A stretch of DNA of 64,000 bases. Source: Acridotheres tristis. Its lineage: Eukaryota > Chordata > Aves > Passeriformes > Sturnidae. The notes beneath the pieces were generated by a model. It worked only from the letters and a program-made list of their open reading frames with translations, ran no database searches and was not told the origin of the DNA. Within the stretch, counting starts at the first letter, position 1. Each line of letters begins with the position of its first letter. Location: assembly GCA_037013685.1 (NCBI GenBank), contig CM072898.1, positions 2,666,001 through 2,730,000 of the forward strand, read 5' to 3'. A program made the position numbers and the translations under genes. Below are positions 36,961-52,020 of the stretch, one piece after another.

Positions 36961-39900
36961 ACAGTGCAATTCACACAAATATAGCTGTTTCCAAGCTGCA
37001 AAATTCAAATCACTAAATTTGATCAGTGCAAGCACTGGGCAACTCAGCATCTACCCCTGTACTTGTAAATTCAACATCACTCTTATTCCACCCAGTTTCA
37101 AGACCCTTATAGGGCATTTGACACAACTTGCACAAAATAATTCTCTTCATGTAAATTTTAAGGAAACATCCAATAATGAAATTTCAGCCTCCTTTGATTT
37201 TCTAAAGCAAGTGTTCATAAGTCGATACAATTACTTGACATTATCATTTGCTTTAGTTACAGTATGCATACACAGGGCAAACAGTGTCTGTGGAATCTAG
37301 GATCAGAGCTGATGCCATTTATATAAGTGACCCATCCTTTACAAATACTAGATGGAAGCAGCCAAAGTGACAATTTGATCTTTTGTAGTAAATGTTCACA
37401 AATAACTAAGATCTGCAGAAAGTGAAAGTTTCATGAACAGAAACATAGCTAAACTCACCGTGCAAGAGATTTGCAGCTAGTATTGCAGACTTACTGATGT
37501 GTACTTTTATATAAAATATCCACTCATAAGCTGAAAGAAAAATACTCTCCAATACTGAAGAAAACTGACATTTTCACCTTTCATACAAAGTGCAAAAAGA
37601 GGCAACACCACAAACATCTACAACAAAGGACCTCTCTGGGCATGATGCCATCATCATCACCATGGCTTTATATTATCCTTGAACGTTTGCAAGAATTATG
37701 ATGTTCAGGTTCCATCTTGAACTCCCATTCATCAGAGTGTATAAATTTATCCTTTTTCATTTTTTTTCAAGCTGCATTTTGGCAGAGGACTACTGGTGGG
37801 TGGGGAGCTTTTGGAAAGATTAATTTTTTTAAAATTTGGTCTTTTCAAACTGTTCTAAATACAGCAGTGGGGAATATGCCCTGAGGAGCAATGCTGTTGC
37901 ATGTCTCTCAGGGGAGGGGTATTGACAATTAGATATTGTCGGTTTCTTATTCAGTGCAAGAGGAAAACAAGCATTCGTGTTTCAGGCTAATTCATGGAAG
38001 GCCTCTGGCCCAGCAACAATGATGAGTTCAGGGTGATGCTGTGGGGCCAGGAGGCCGGGCAGCTGTCCATCAAGGCTTCCCAAGGGTGGTCTGGAGCTCT
38101 CTTGCAACACACAGGGCTTTTGTATGTGGCCTGAGCAGGATCTGGGGGTTGTGGCTGTCCTCTACAGAACCAGCTGATTTTCAGGCTGTAGTAACTGTGG
38201 GGTCACCCCCAGCATCTCTGGGATGGGGTGAATGTCTGGACATTCAGGATCTGTCAGCCATTGGAAGCCTGACCCAGCCTGCCCCTCCACAGGCATTTTG
38301 GCAAGTGTAAGAGCTGTGTATTTCAGGCTATTTCTCCAAGCCTTCCTATGACTCCACATGACAGCAAGAACCCTCTGCAAGAGCTGGCCCAAGAGTGCAA
38401 TATTTCCAGTCTTAAGATGAACTTCAAGCAGAAACAGTACACAGCCCAACTCATGGTGTTAGAGTCGAACACAAAGGGGTTTAACAAATTCCCACTCCAA
38501 CGTGGGGCAGAGTGATGGACAGACTGACCGGAGGAGATGCCCTCCAGCAGGAATACCAGCACTTCTACTTGAAAGAGGAAAGGAGTGATAATGAAGATTA
38601 GGGTTGAGGCAGCCTAAACACCAATTTACAATGCTAATCCCCTGTTAGAATTTTTCTGAAAGCCTACCTGTCCTCACACAGCAGCACATTACCTGCCTTC
38701 TTCACCACAGAATCCCAAAAAGCCCGAACACAGCCTGCCAGAAGGAGAGTGCTCTAGAAACAATGACCTTCCCTTCACTTTTGGATGTCAACTCACAAAT
38801 CATGTTTCTTTTTTTTTCTCCTTTTATGCCTGCCTGTACCAAAAGCTCCCAGAAGAAGTCAATAGATAATGACAAAAGGAGTGGAAGTGTTTGCCAGGGG
38901 ACTGACACAGGACAGGAGCTGCTGTTGTGAAAAGCCCAACACACTTAGGTACATGCTGGGAGGCCTGGACATTGCAGGATGGCACAATGGTCTTAATTAC
39001 TCTCACCTGATGGAAATTTTCAAGGCCAAGTGGAAAGAATGGCCTTTGGATCAGACCTTTATCTCTTAGTTTCTACTCCTGATTGCTTGAAAAACCCCAA
39101 TGCTCATTCAGCCCAAGCCTAGAAAAATGTCAGAGATCAAGGGTTAATAACAAAACAAGGGCTTGAAATTCAGGACAGAAATTTTGAAAAACTTTATTTC
39201 CGATTATTTTAAAGAATAATACATAAATTGATATTTCTGTAGATTTGTGCTGATTTGGACCGGGTTATGGACAACTCCTAATACATGCTATATTTTCTGC
39301 AAGGTACCTTCACCCATCCATCCAAAAAAAGATTCAAAAGATGCACAAATTGAAATGTTGGAAGATGATCCTTTCAACCCTGAGAAAAAGTGATCATCTT
39401 TGCACCTGCCAGTGTTACTGGATTCAGCAGATTTGCTCATTTGCATTTGTAAGACCGATTTATTTGGGTAGCCATTCATAGCACATTTTTATCATCTATG
39501 CAGCAACTAGGATACAATTGATACAATCACCTAACCAGAATATGTAAAAGATTTGGATATGACATGAAGCAGTATCTATATTTCCTCCTGTACTTCTTAG
39601 AAACTAATGCAACTGCACAGCTATTTTGATGAGACACTATTGATAACTCCTTTATATAAAGAGAAGTTGTGGCAGGCTCTTATCACCTCCATCAGAAGAG
39701 GGTTCCTGGAAACAGGACAGTCCATAGCTAGAGATAACACATCATGGAGTCTTCTGCACCTGCTGGGCTGCACCATCTGCCCTCTTGGTGATAGGAGATA
39801 GTAATACAGTGGTAGCTGTGGTGGTTTCCATCTGCTCAAACAGCATGAAAACCTTTAAGGACCCACTTTGGAGCAAAATGCTTTTCAGTCAAATCATATA

Positions 39901-42900
39901 AATCCTGCAAGGAGAAGGTAATCTGTCTCTGGAAGTGTATTTCTAACATGCAAAATAAACAGTACCTACAGCTTATAGCTGTTGTTCTGAGGACAAATAT
40001 TTTAGATTGGGATCAGGAGACAATCACTCCTACTTCAAATTATAAACAAGATTTTACTGTATTGTGTTCTTACTGGGAACCAGCACTAGGCATGTTTTAT
40101 TTACAATACCCAAAGAGGAGCTGTTTTAGTCCTGAGAGAAATCTATCTTTTATGCTCATCTCTTCTTCCCTATTTCTAGTACACAGATGGCATAAGTCTT
40201 TCTCAGCAGCCACTTCATCACCGAATTTTAGCTGAAGAAATCAGTTCTTTTAGTATATCACTGTCCAGGATGGCAACTGCCACATAAAAAGTGGCATAAT
40301 AGAGATGAAGAATGGCTCACCATCACTTGCCTGTGACCATCCTACTTTACTTGAACTGCAATGAACTCAGTAGCCCCTGCCTTGAGGAACTTGCTGATCA
40401 AGCCCAGTGATATGAGGCCTCCTGTAAGATTAGCTTCCAAACAAAAGTTAAGTGGTAAACAGGAGATATTAACCAAGTAGACATCATTTTGTACTCTAGT
40501 ATTTGTATTGCTGCTTCCTAGTCACTGTCAGAACCCAACTTGGTGCTCAGAATAGGGCTGATTTAAAAATGAATTTTAGGAATGTAGGAAAATTGTGCCA
40601 TGATTTCTTTAAATCTGGGCAAAAATAAATCAATCCCAGAATTACACATCTGTTCAGCTCCAAGGGCTGCCACCCTGCTGTTTTAATTACGTGGAAAGTT
40701 AGGGCACTCCTTCTATTCTAACATTTATTTTCTGCATCCTTCTTTATTTTGAACAGCTTACAACAGAAAAAACATGTTATCTCATGACTGTCTAAAGCAA
40801 ATTGTACATTGTGGTTTTGGGCTTGGACACTTGAACATGTAACTTCCCAGCAGCAAGTACTGTTCTCTCTGTAGGGCACTTCTGGTAAATCATCTCTCCT
40901 AGTGAGAAGTAAGGAAAACTGTCACCTAGTGAGCAAAAGAGCTACTTCTTAGAGCCCTCCCAGCTGAGAAAACACAGAAAAATTACTTCAGATTGCAATT
41001 ATTATACAAGATATAATGCTGCAAAGAAAACAGCAGGCCTTGCTGATTAACACCAACACTGGACCTTGGATAACTGGGATAAGGTCTGACCTGCTAGAGG
41101 CTACTGTGCCTCCCCAGCCAAGTCATTCCACTTTTCTGCACTTTGACTTCCCAGTCTGTGAAAATGACTGTGCTGTGGTTTATTTCTAAGCACTTCAGCA
41201 ACTGACATACTGTATCTCGAATTCCTTAAATGGTAACATCACTTTCACTACTATGAAAAGCTGATAAAACAACATTTCAAAATCCATCTCTATGTATTGT
41301 ATTTACTGTTCACAAGTCTGACTGTGGTTTGACTTTTGGCATCTGAAATTTGGTCATTTGACTTCAGTCAGAAATTGCTAATGAACATAGATCTTCTGTA
41401 GATTTGAATGGGTTGCATAATCAATGAAAACCAGCAGTGTAGCTTCAAATACTGGTGTATAACTTATTTGTGCAGGTCCTGCTACTCCTTTGAGAATATT
41501 ATTAAGTGCCTGTAAAAGTTAATAAGTGCCTTTTTCAGGTGCAGCATTCATTCAGACCTCTTAAGAGAAAATTCTGAATCGGGCTTGATGAAGAATATGC
41601 ATGTAAAAATGTCAAAAACAAAGTAAAACACTTTCAAGAAAAACCGTACTTTACATCCTTGTGAAAGACAACATATAGCCACGCTCAGGCCTTGGGTTAT
41701 TTGTTCATTATTGCCAGTTTAGTCAGAAGCTGGCAGATCCAGTTTTGTTGCCAAAAATGATCAGAACCTGGCAAATTATTTTGGTGACAAAACGATCCTC
41801 TGCAAGATTTGTCCTGCCAATAGCTTGGGTTCTCTTAGCAATATTTGATGTAAATTACATTAAAGTTAGAAACTCATCAAATAAACCTGGTTTCTATCTT
41901 CCCAGTTTTGCTGTTTCCTCAATGTGCTGCTGCACCCAGCCAGTCAGGGAGCTGCAAAACTGTGACAAACAGGCTCCAGAGCAGCTGAGAACACCAGTCA
42001 CAGACCAGAGGAGAGATGGCAGGTGGGGGAGGAAGAGATTATTACAACACATACAGAGAGGAAAATGGCCGGGACTCAATTTAGCTCACTCTAGTGAAGT
42101 TAGCCCAGAAATGCTCAACACTGAGAACCATTACAACACTACCATGCCTGTGCTTTAACAAGAGAAAGTCAATGGAGTGTTAATAGTCACAATACTGAGA
42201 CAGTCTTCATAGGCATGTACACTCACTGTGCATGGCAAGAATGATGCATGTAATTCTGAGAGCTGATAAAGATGCTATAAAACCATTTTGCCATGATAAT
42301 AAGAAATCTTTATACTGCTGAAGTAAATCATTGATTATTCATGCAGTCTCCTAAAGAAAGGCCAAAGGGTTTATTGGCATGGTTTGGATCCCAAATTTTT
42401 TGCTTAAAAAATCTGGTCCTCTAGTAAATGAACCAGAGGACTAAAGTAAAGTAAAGCTGTGAGGAGAAGCAGGAGAACAGCCTCATATTGTGCAACCGAA
42501 TGATGCTGGGAAGTCCAATGTACTGCAAAGATGCTATGTACTTTCCCTCAGAGGACCCATTGTGCTAGTTCAGCTGAATTCACTGGAACTCAAGTCAAAC
42601 ATCGCTCATTTTTCATCACCACCTATCCTCTTCTCCCACCTGGGACCTTTGACCTGTATCCTAAAGTCAGCTTACTCTTCAATATCAGAAGTTTAGGATA
42701 AACACCTGTTATGTGGATCTCACTAAAACAGGACATAACCTGTCCTGTGGAAAAACATTCCACATATGTGGGCCTATTACTTTAGCTCTAAAATCACATC
42801 AGTGAGGAGGCTTCAATCACTGAAAACATCTTTCCTAAGCATTATTTCCAACTACTCTGTAATTGAGCAGTTTTCTTGCTGCACGAGCTGTGGTGCCAGC

Positions 42901-43300
42901 TTATCTTTCAGCACTATTTCCTACTCTACCCGTCATCACTGCATCTAGAGTCATGATTTTTCCCTACTATAATTGATGTAATCCTACCAATGTCTAAGAT
43001 GCTGGTTTCAAATGTAGTATCAGATCTATAGCATCAATTTTGCAGTAAAATGTGAAAATTAAGGAACTGCAAAGAATTCCTTGAAAGAGTTATGTGAAAA
43101 AGTGGATCCTGCTCTTAATCCTTTCCATGATTTCTGAAATGATCATAGATTGCCTCTGAGCTACATGCACTCACAGGAGCTCTCGTGTCCAAGGGAGGAC
43201 AAGAAAAAAGGAGAACTGAAAATGGCTGACTGTAAAGATGGCTGTGCACTGCACTTCCTTATTCTTAGCAAAATAAAATAGAAAACACCATTAGCCATTT
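36961..43300. other. Non-coding unique sequence, no gene seen
   Basis: AT-rich unique sequence. A modestly GC-rich patch lies at 38040-38300. A small direct repeat (AAGTGCCT spaced about 20 bp) lies near 41505-41530. Chance frames up to 137 codons (41745-42158, plus) have no recognised domain. Confidence 0.6.
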
Positions 43301-46300
43301 TCAAATTTAAATAGTGCAACCCCTGGGACTGAGAGCAGCAGCAGGAATGCATACAAGTGCATGCACTTCATTCATGCCCATCTTGCACACTAAGCAGACA
43401 TCACACACAGTGCAGGACTGCTGCACTCATTGCAGCCTCCACCCTGCATGCACAGCCTCCCCCAGCAGGCACAGACAAGTGGGTGTTCTGCACACAGCCA
43501 GTCTGAGGCTTCCCATCATCCTGTTTACATTCAATTACTATCTCTGCCACATTTCCACTTCCAAGCCTGGTTAAAATGAAAGTTAATAGCAAAACATAAC
43601 TAGACAGTGAAAAATCCAATATTTTCTGGTGATTTGGCATGGTTCCAGTGTGGGTGCTCAGCTTTTAACACCTGACCTAGCCTGCTTTTTGGGCACAAGT
43701 GAGATTGCTCCTTGCAAGGTCTGCAAGCAGACCAAACAGAAGAGGAGTCATGCCAGTCCTTCTCCAGGAGCTCACTGGATTTTAGCAATGGTTTACTCAG
43801 AGTCACCTTACGGGTCTAAAATTCTAAATCCAAAAATAAAAGAACATAAGAACAGCACTGATTAAGCAATACATAAATGAAACTGTTTTTAAAGACAGAC
43901 TAGTGACTGAGAGAAAAAGTGAACTTAAAAGTGATATAAAGTTTTCACAGAGGAAATCCTCCAGAAATTGCAGTGGAGGGGGAATGCACTGGTACCCCCT
44001 GCCTTCAAGAGGTAGAATAACATTTGTTTTAGGGGAGTAGGAATTTGAAGGGTGATGTGCACTGCTCCTAGCCTTGACAAGCAGATCACGGTGGTGGATC
44101 CCTAAAGCAAAAACTCCAGAGGACTGAATTCTGTGCAAACCTTGAATCTCCATGCATTTTTTCCTGCAGGGTGAAATCTACTGACTTCATTACAACTGCT
44201 ACACAATAAATGACAGTAAATCTAAGCACAGAAAAGAAAAATACTGTGTTCAGAATTTTAGTACCTGCATTTTCAATTCAGATCTGTGTTCTCATTCTTT
44301 TGAATGCCAATGAATATAATAAGGAGGAGCTTGAAAGCATGAGTTTCATTTTTCATTCCACATCACATAGCTGAAGTTTCCTTCTTGCAGAATTTGAGCA
44401 ATTAATATCATCAGCCAAAGCCTCCATGGGAGGGGAGGGTCAACATGAAATATCGAATTTCCTGAAAAACAATGTTTTCCCTTTATAAAATTCTGGAAGA
44501 AAAATTCTGGGAAAAAAATCTAGGCCATACCACAAGTCCTGCAGAAGAAGAATGGCCCAGAGACAAGTTTGCTTTCTTCCCAAGACATACCCCTGAGTAG
44601 GACTCCTTACACATGCACCCCAGAGAACTGAGCTATCAGAGAGTACCACCATGAACAGAGCTAGCAACACGGGTGTTACTTTTACTACATCTCTCAGTCC
44701 TGTCCTGCAGCTGAAGGTTTTCTCATGACATTTTACATTTACAGGAGAGAGCAACAGGCAGCTAAAAATAACACATGCACTGAGGCACAGAATAGAGGAA
44801 AATATAAAACAGTAATAATAGAGGTTTCAAGCCATAGGAAAATCAGAATTGAATTATTTGTGCCTTCTTGAGAAAGAAAAAGGTACCTAAAATTCACCTG
44901 TTAAGGACACCTAAGGCCACATGGACTTTCTCTTCCTGACCTTACTTAACCTCAACTTTTTCATTATCTTGCTCAACTCTGAAATCATCTATTGTAATAA
45001 GGGGCAAAACAAACTCCTCTTCAGAGCTAAAGTCATGCAGAGGAAAATTATATTCCTTTGGAAAAACACTAGCAGATTGTTATCTTGACACTAATTATGA
45101 ACAGCCTGATGAACACTAAGGATAGGACTGAAATGTTTCCTCAACAACCTTACTGTAAGCCACAAAGTCATAATCTTCTCAGTCCTACATCTAAAGGAGT
45201 TTTTAAAAAGGGGCAAATAAACATGGCTAGAGCAAGGTCAGGGCTGAAGCACAGAACCATGTTATAATTGGAAACAAAAAGCATCAACCACTCACAAAGA
45301 TACACTGGTCTTAATGAGTTCAAAGCTGATTCAGTGAGTGCATTTAAAGTTACTCAAACTCACCCAATATAATTTACCAGCTAGATCCAGGTTCACTGGT
45401 ACGGGTTGTTTTGTGTTTTGTGCGAAGGGTATCTAGGCTGGGAAAGAGAACAGAGAAGGGTGTTAGACCCATGCAGCAAATAGGACTTTTGAGTTTCACT
45501 GGAATGAGGGTGTCATGCACCCAGAGAGGTTTATTTCCCTTCTCAGCCTGCTTCCTCTGACTCATCCACTACAACATCTCTGTGTACAACTCAGGGTGGG
45601 CAAAGGGGGACTCTGGTTTGGGAGCACAAAATCTTGTCCCATCCAGCCAGGTGCAGATACAAACTACTCCTTTGGAGGAGGTGGGGAAAGGAAATCTACA
45701 CAGTACTCTGTATTAGCCTCAGATTATAACCTTTCATTCGACTTTCTTAAGCTGTCTGGAAAGAGGTTGAGGGCTGCACTGCATTTGGACAGTGCCAAAA
45801 GCAACAGATGGTGACTGGCAGAGTATGTGGGGATGATGGAGGCTGCTGGCAGGGGACCTGGAAATGCTGACACAAGTTTCAGGACATAGAAAGGGGTGTC
45901 CTACCTGTGCTTGCCTATGTCCTGAAAGTGCAGGATGTGGGAGATGGGCTCTGCATGGTGGGTACTGTGTGTCCTGAGCCCTCAGTGCAGGGTATAAGGG
46001 CATGAACTACTCAGCTGCTGAGTGGTGTGAGCAGCATCAGACCAGAGGGCAAGAAGACATCACAACTAAGAGATGTGAAATTGGACCTGTAACCAAGAGG
46101 GTGGTGTACTCTTCGGTGTTGGAAGGAAAGCAGACCAAATTTAGTTTGTCACCAGCCTCTGGCTCTGTGGTTTAATCTGCAGCTTGAAGACAGATCAGTG
46201 TCTCCCCCTGACACAGCTGGATAACCTAGGCTCAAGCTGAACAGTGCTGCACAATGCACAGCAGCCATGTGCTTAAGGCAGCTGTGCGTGTGAGGAAACA

Positions 46301-49300
46301 GTGAGATCTCAACTTTTTCTGTTTGTCCTCTCTTTCTCCTTTGCCCCCCAGAAACTGAGCCACTTTTGGCACATTAGATTTATCGAGATAGCAGCCAGCA
46401 GTGTTGTCCTCAGTCTTGTCTGCTGCCACAGGGAATTTGCTTCTAAAAGCAGTCCAAAGCCCTCTGGGGATGGCTCAGAGCATGCAGAGCCTCTGCAGCA
46501 TCATCAAACCATGGGTGGGTTGAGCTGCTCTGCTCCCCTCACACCATTAGCTGTGCAGACCCAGCTATCCCCATTAGCAAAGCAGCAATGCTGTGCAGAA
46601 CTAAACCTGTTGTCAAAAGAGATTCAAATTTTCCCTCCCCACAGTACAGAAAGAAAGCAGTGGTAAGCCCTGCTTTGTCAAGAAATGAGCTGAAGTCAAT
46701 GTAAACATCATAAAAGCAGTCAGAGCTGGCTTGTACAGCCCTTCTCTAGGAGCTCTGGCCTCCTCTAAAGGGCATCTGTAAAAGGCAACCAGCAGAGCTG
46801 AGTGAATCACCTCTCTCTGGCTCCCACTGCAAGGGAACCTAGCCCTTTTATTCCACACCTCCTTGCAAATCTCCTGCTAAGGATTTAGCTCTTTCCCAAC
46901 CATTGGAAAATCCAGTTCCAGATGCCTGACCTACATGCACAGGCCCAGTCAATAGGGAGTGGAGGGGGACATCACATTTATTTCTCAATTGATTGAAAGA
47001 CCAAATGAAACTTGAATCAGACAAATCCCTTTGTTTCCTCACACTCCACTCCCTTTGCTTTGGGGAGCTCCAACATGTTGGGAGGGGAGATGACGTTTGG
47101 CAACAGCAAAGAGGAGTGTGCAGGAGAAGAAATAGGGAAGTCCACCCCCCAAAAATTGCTCTAAAATCTGACGCTCAAAGATAGGCTGGTGAAACTGGGA
47201 GGAAGTGTAAAATCATCGTGCCAGGAAGGCTCAATTTGCTAGTGAAGGAGCAGAAAAGCTGGTTAGTGCTGGCAGATGTCTCCTGTTGTGTTATCTCTTC
47301 CTGTTGAGCTGCCCAATGGGAGGATGGTTTGGTCAGCCCATGGCCTCTCCACTCCCATACTCTGCTCCCTTGGAAGAGCTCACTCGTTTTCAGCCTGGAT
47401 GTTTTACCCTGCTCAGAGCTGGTGCAAGCAGTTCCTGCAGCCCCTGCAAGGCCACAGCAAGGGCACAGAGGGGTAGCCCAACACAAGCTGTGTTCTGACA
47501 GGCCACAATGGCCACTGGGTACGATTAGAGCAGCCCCCAAGACATTGTCATCTCTCCTCTAATATTGCTCTAATCAGTGCTGGGGCCAACTTGTAACCTG
47601 TCCTCAGATCAGGGAGCTACAATTAATTGGCTGCAGCTCCCTGTAGGATCCAGGCACAACTCAGATCCCAGCCCTTGCAGTTTAATTTGAGGCTAACACT
47701 TATCTAACGTTGCTGTAATTAGTGTTTGCTGGTGCAAATCAGGACTGTTAAATCAGGTGCATGTTAAATAGAAAAGATATGAGGACAGAAGTATGTGAAT
47801 TTCTCTCTTTTAACTATTGTTCAGGCAAATTTTGGTTGCCTGTTTACTTTCCTATGGTATAAAGACCCTGTCTTAGTGAGGAACCTATAGAACTGGAGCC
47901 ATACATAAATCAAACCCATGCAATGAAGAAAAAGTATAGTATGCATTTCTTCCATAAAGGTAAGAGTAAATAATCTACTAAGTTAATAGTTCACTGATGC
48001 AACTCAGCTTAAGAGGTGGAAAAAAACAGGGAGGTTTTATCTATGACCCTTGGTTTAGGTCTGAGATAACAGCTTTAACTGAAGAGCAAAGGTTAACTGT
48101 AACAGAAAATGTCTGCATTAGTACAGCTTACAAGTCACATTCTGATGGGTTTTTTGGTCAAAATGAAGACAATTTCTTTAGTTATGACAACACAGCCATA
48201 AAAAAGTTGATTGCAGAGAACTATTTCTCAGTATTTCTCCGGAGTATCATGGAGGAAGTTAGAAAGAGAAGCTTTGGGAAAGGAGGGAAACTTCACATTT
48301 GCTTGAAAACCAGGAAGAGAAGCAATAGTCAGGAGAGTTCTCATTGATGGGAGTAGCATCCCTTTAGACAGAGCTAAACATGGTAAAATTCATGTTTTAA
48401 AAGGTGTGCTAAGGCACAGCCTCCACTCTGGGCTTGGTATCATCCTACCAGGCAGAGCATAAGCAAAGAAACAAGATGCAAAATAAAAAATTAGGCAAAT
48501 ACTAGAAACTCTTCAAACATATGTTGCTGTAGGGTAGCACAAAAATGTAAAGGAGAGCAGAACTGGCCTCAGCCCAGTGGTGGCCACCCTTCCAAAATGC
48601 AGCTGGGGGAAAGTACAGGTATTTCCCAGTGAAACACAAGTCTGGAGGGAGCTGCCATGTCTTTGTTTGACTGACAACTGCTGATGCCTTGGTGAATGCT
48701 GAGGGGATGGAAGCTGCCTCCTGGCAGCTACAAACTGCAAGTCCCTGCTCTTGCCTGGTATTAGAATGTGCCAGTGATGAACTGGTCAGCTTGCACAAAA
48801 ATAGCGTGAAAATAAACTGACAGTGAGGGCAGCATGAGAAACCAACAAGCACTGAAAAAAAAGAAGAAAAAAAAAAGAGAAATAAATTTAAAGCAGTCAG
48901 TCTCCACTGGGAGGAATTTTCATGTGTTTTTTCTGACATTGTCTTTTGGAAAACACTGGGGGTTTACTACCCTTTCAGCTTCTGGAGTTCTCACAAAACC
49001 TCTAAACCAGGTCTTTATTTATAATAGGAATTTTGAAACTATTTTTTGCATTCTTTCAGACTCATTCAATTCTTGACCCCAATTATATTGAATAATGTGG
49101 TTAAGACTAACATAAATATAGTTCTATTATAAATCAGGACATGTTTGCCCAGAGACAGCCCTTTTTTCTTCCCCTTGTTCATGTTCTTGAGCTGTCCAAA
49201 TCCATCCCCATGCTCCCTGGAACCTGCAGCATAGTCTGTCTGCCCCAGCTGCTGAGGGCAGAGGTAATGGGCTGCAGGCATCTTTCCCTCTGTGCCCAGC

Positions 49301-51870
49301 CAGCAGGTCAATGTGTGCTCCAGTTTACACTGTGATGCTTAAAAGGGTGAAAGAAGATCATATTCAATCTCCCTATCAGGGATGAGGGTTATCTGTGTCA
49401 GTTTGACAAAGATTCAGCAGCTGGCTGGCTGAGTCCTTGAGGCACAATTCAGTCTTGGCTTAACTGGAGCAAACATCTTATTGCATCTCTGTGCAGAGAA
49501 TAAATGATTCCAGGTATGCAACTATAGCTGGGTATTCAAGGCTTTCCACAGGGAAAATTATTAAAAAGACAGAAATTGTCATCAGATATCAGTGATACCA
49601 CATTTGATTAGCAAAGGAAATAAAATCTTTACGATATTATCTGCTGGTGAATGCTGATCTTAACTGTCATGCTGCTCTGGTACATTAGGTGTCAACGCTA
49701 GGACAGCTAGGGGAATTAGGAGCTCAACAAAGCACTTTCATAATTCTGTCCTCCCCACCAAACAAAAGACTTGTCAGAAAGATTTTGCAATGAATTATAC
49801 AAATAGCAAGGGCAGCAAACTGATGGAGAAAAATAGGACTCAGCCACCTTTACAGAACTAATTTCTCACCATGTTCCTTGCAATTATTTTTTCATCTTCA
49901 CCTCCTACTACCAGTTTATGAGAAAAAAACCAAACCCTTCAGTTGTTCCAGAACAAGAGGATCAGCTCAGACTACACTGGAAAGCAAAAGAACCAAACTG
50001 CTCCCATTCTTAGGGGGTTCCCAGCCCAGTTCCATTTTACTGGATGTCACCAAAGATGAGCATTGGTAAGCGTAATGGAACACCAGGATCCAACATCCAC
50101 CTGCACCTAACATGCCAGTTCAGGATCCACTCTTTCAAAAGTCTATTCATTTTTAAACTCCTCCTCAAGTCAGCAACACAGCACACTGTCCTGAGAAGAG
50201 AATCTTTGACATCTCGTATAAGAGTTTTAAAAACACAAATGAATTTTGAAACCACCAAGCATCTAAACTGTCATTAGCAAACATCAATCAGGTCAAAAAG
50301 AGAGCTTAGCCTTCTGCCTACCATGAGATCTAGAACCCAAATGTCACTATTTGTACCAATTTCTTGGATGTTTTTGCCCCTATCTGATATATAATACCAC
50401 AGTAAGTTGCTGGTGAATCTATTCAATTAGGAGTCACATCAGGACTGAATTTAATGTTTTTATTGTGTTAATTTTAATACATTCAGAAAATTCTCTGCTT
50501 GATTCAACAAAACTTGCTCTAGCAATCTGTTTGACAGAACTCATTGCCTGGAGACAAAAAAGACCCCAATCATCAAAGTCCCAGCTGCTTTGGTCTGAAT
50601 TCCCCATGCTAGTGTGCCTGATCTGGGCACAGGTAAGCCCTAGATCTATGCAGCAGACTCACAGGAACTGCCTCCATCTTCCTTACACTATTGAATCAAA
50701 TAAGGAACCTCAGTGCTTCCTGCAGAGCAGTCTCCTCACAGAACATGGTAATCTTCTTATAAGACCTTTGGCTTCAATGGTCCCCCATCCCCTCCCATTC
50801 AATAACAGCTCAGAGGCAAAAATTGAACCAGAAGGACAGTGTGGAAAGGAAACAAGTTTCATTCCCTTCTGTAATTGAGGGACATACCTATTACCTCATT
50901 GACACTAGAGGAAGGGTTTTCTCAGCTTTTTTGGGAGCCACTGTTCAACTTTGCATTGAATCATTACAGAGTGACTGAGCCAAAAAGAGGGCACGGTACA
51001 GGGAAAGAGACTCTTTCTCAGACTAAAGCTAAAAATGCTAAAAAGGTGAGGTGACCTGCAGAATATATCAACTCCAGTCCCAGCTGCATCCACAACTTTA
51101 GGACTTAACTAAGTTTCAGTGCACTACCAAGAAATGTCTACTTACCCTGATTTATGACTGTATGGTAATTATGGCTCCTTTCTGCATATTCCCTGTTCAT
51201 TGATATTGAATGTAGAGATTATTTAATTAGCTGAAGATTCTGATTCATTAACACAAAAGAGCAGCTATTCCATGAATAGTACCACTGAGACTAACTGGAC
51301 TTTCAGTTATTCTGCCAGACACTATACTTTTTCTCATCAAAAGGTTAACTGGAAGTAAAATACTAGATGATTATTTTTATCTGCTTAGGGTTTATTTCAA
51401 AATACCTCCATGCTTTCAGAACATTGGGTTTAGAAAGTTCACCCATTGGTGTGCAGTACATTGGCATGAAGTGAAAGTTTGCAGCTCCACATGATCCCGG
51501 AAATGCTGCAATACATGCTGGAGTGCTGTATCATGGTTTTGCAATGTGATTCACATTCTAAAAAAGAACTGACAGAAACTACAAAGAAGTTCTCCTACAA
51601 TATGCCAAATAATTAGGATAATTTATATGAAGTTTGCAGACAGCTGCTTCTCAGCCTTTGGTTATTATCCTGGGCTTTAGCAGCAGGGGAAAGAGAGTAG
51701 AGCCAGAAAGCCATCTTTGGACACTTTGCTGTAAGCCACTCTGGTGAAGATCTTATCATTAGTGTGAAATCCACCTCTTGGTACCTGGGGAAGCCTGCAT
51801 GCATTCACAGTGCAACGATCTAGTTTTACACATTGTACTGAAGGCTTACCTGCACTAACACTGAGCCAAC
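43301..51870. other. Non-coding unique sequence, no gene seen
   Basis: Unique sequence with mild GC-rich patches at 45.8-46.0 kb and 47.3-47.5 kb, and an A-rich run at about 48855-48880. Frames of 100-145 codons occur but overlap on opposite strands and match nothing I know. No transposon ends recognised. Confidence 0.6.
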
Positions 51871-51873
51871 ATT

Positions 51874-52020
51874 GACCCTGAGATCAGTTCTGTTGGTTAG
51901 GGCAGGATGTTAATGATGCCAAGGTTTGTGAATTTGATCCCTGTGTGGTTCATTTGCTCAAGACTTGGACTAGATGATCCTTGCAGGTCCCTTTCAACTC
52001 AGAAAGTTCTGTGATTCAGT
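51874..52020 (+). mobile_element. TguSINE1-like SINE: tRNA-Ile head, CR1 tail
   Basis: The first 75 bp resemble tRNA-Ile. They have TGTTGGTTAGGGCAGG in the D-loop/A-box region and TGTTAATGATGCCAAGG across the anticodon arm, with AAT in the anticodon position. The T-arm reads GAATTTGATCCCTGTG, a degenerate B-box. A CR1-type 3' end follows: GACTAGATGATCCTTGCAGG, then CCCTTTCAACTC, ending TTCTGTGATTC. This two-part structure is that of the passerine tRNA-Ile/CR1 SINE family. CR1-type mobilisation leaves little or no target duplication, and none is seen. Drift in both pol III promoter boxes suggests the copy is inactive. Confidence 0.85.

Noticed and set aside
51874..51952. Functional tRNA-Ile gene
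   Set aside because: Paired arms and the B-box are degenerate, there is an extra segment near the A-box, no terminator follows directly, and a CR1 tail is attached; it is a SINE head.
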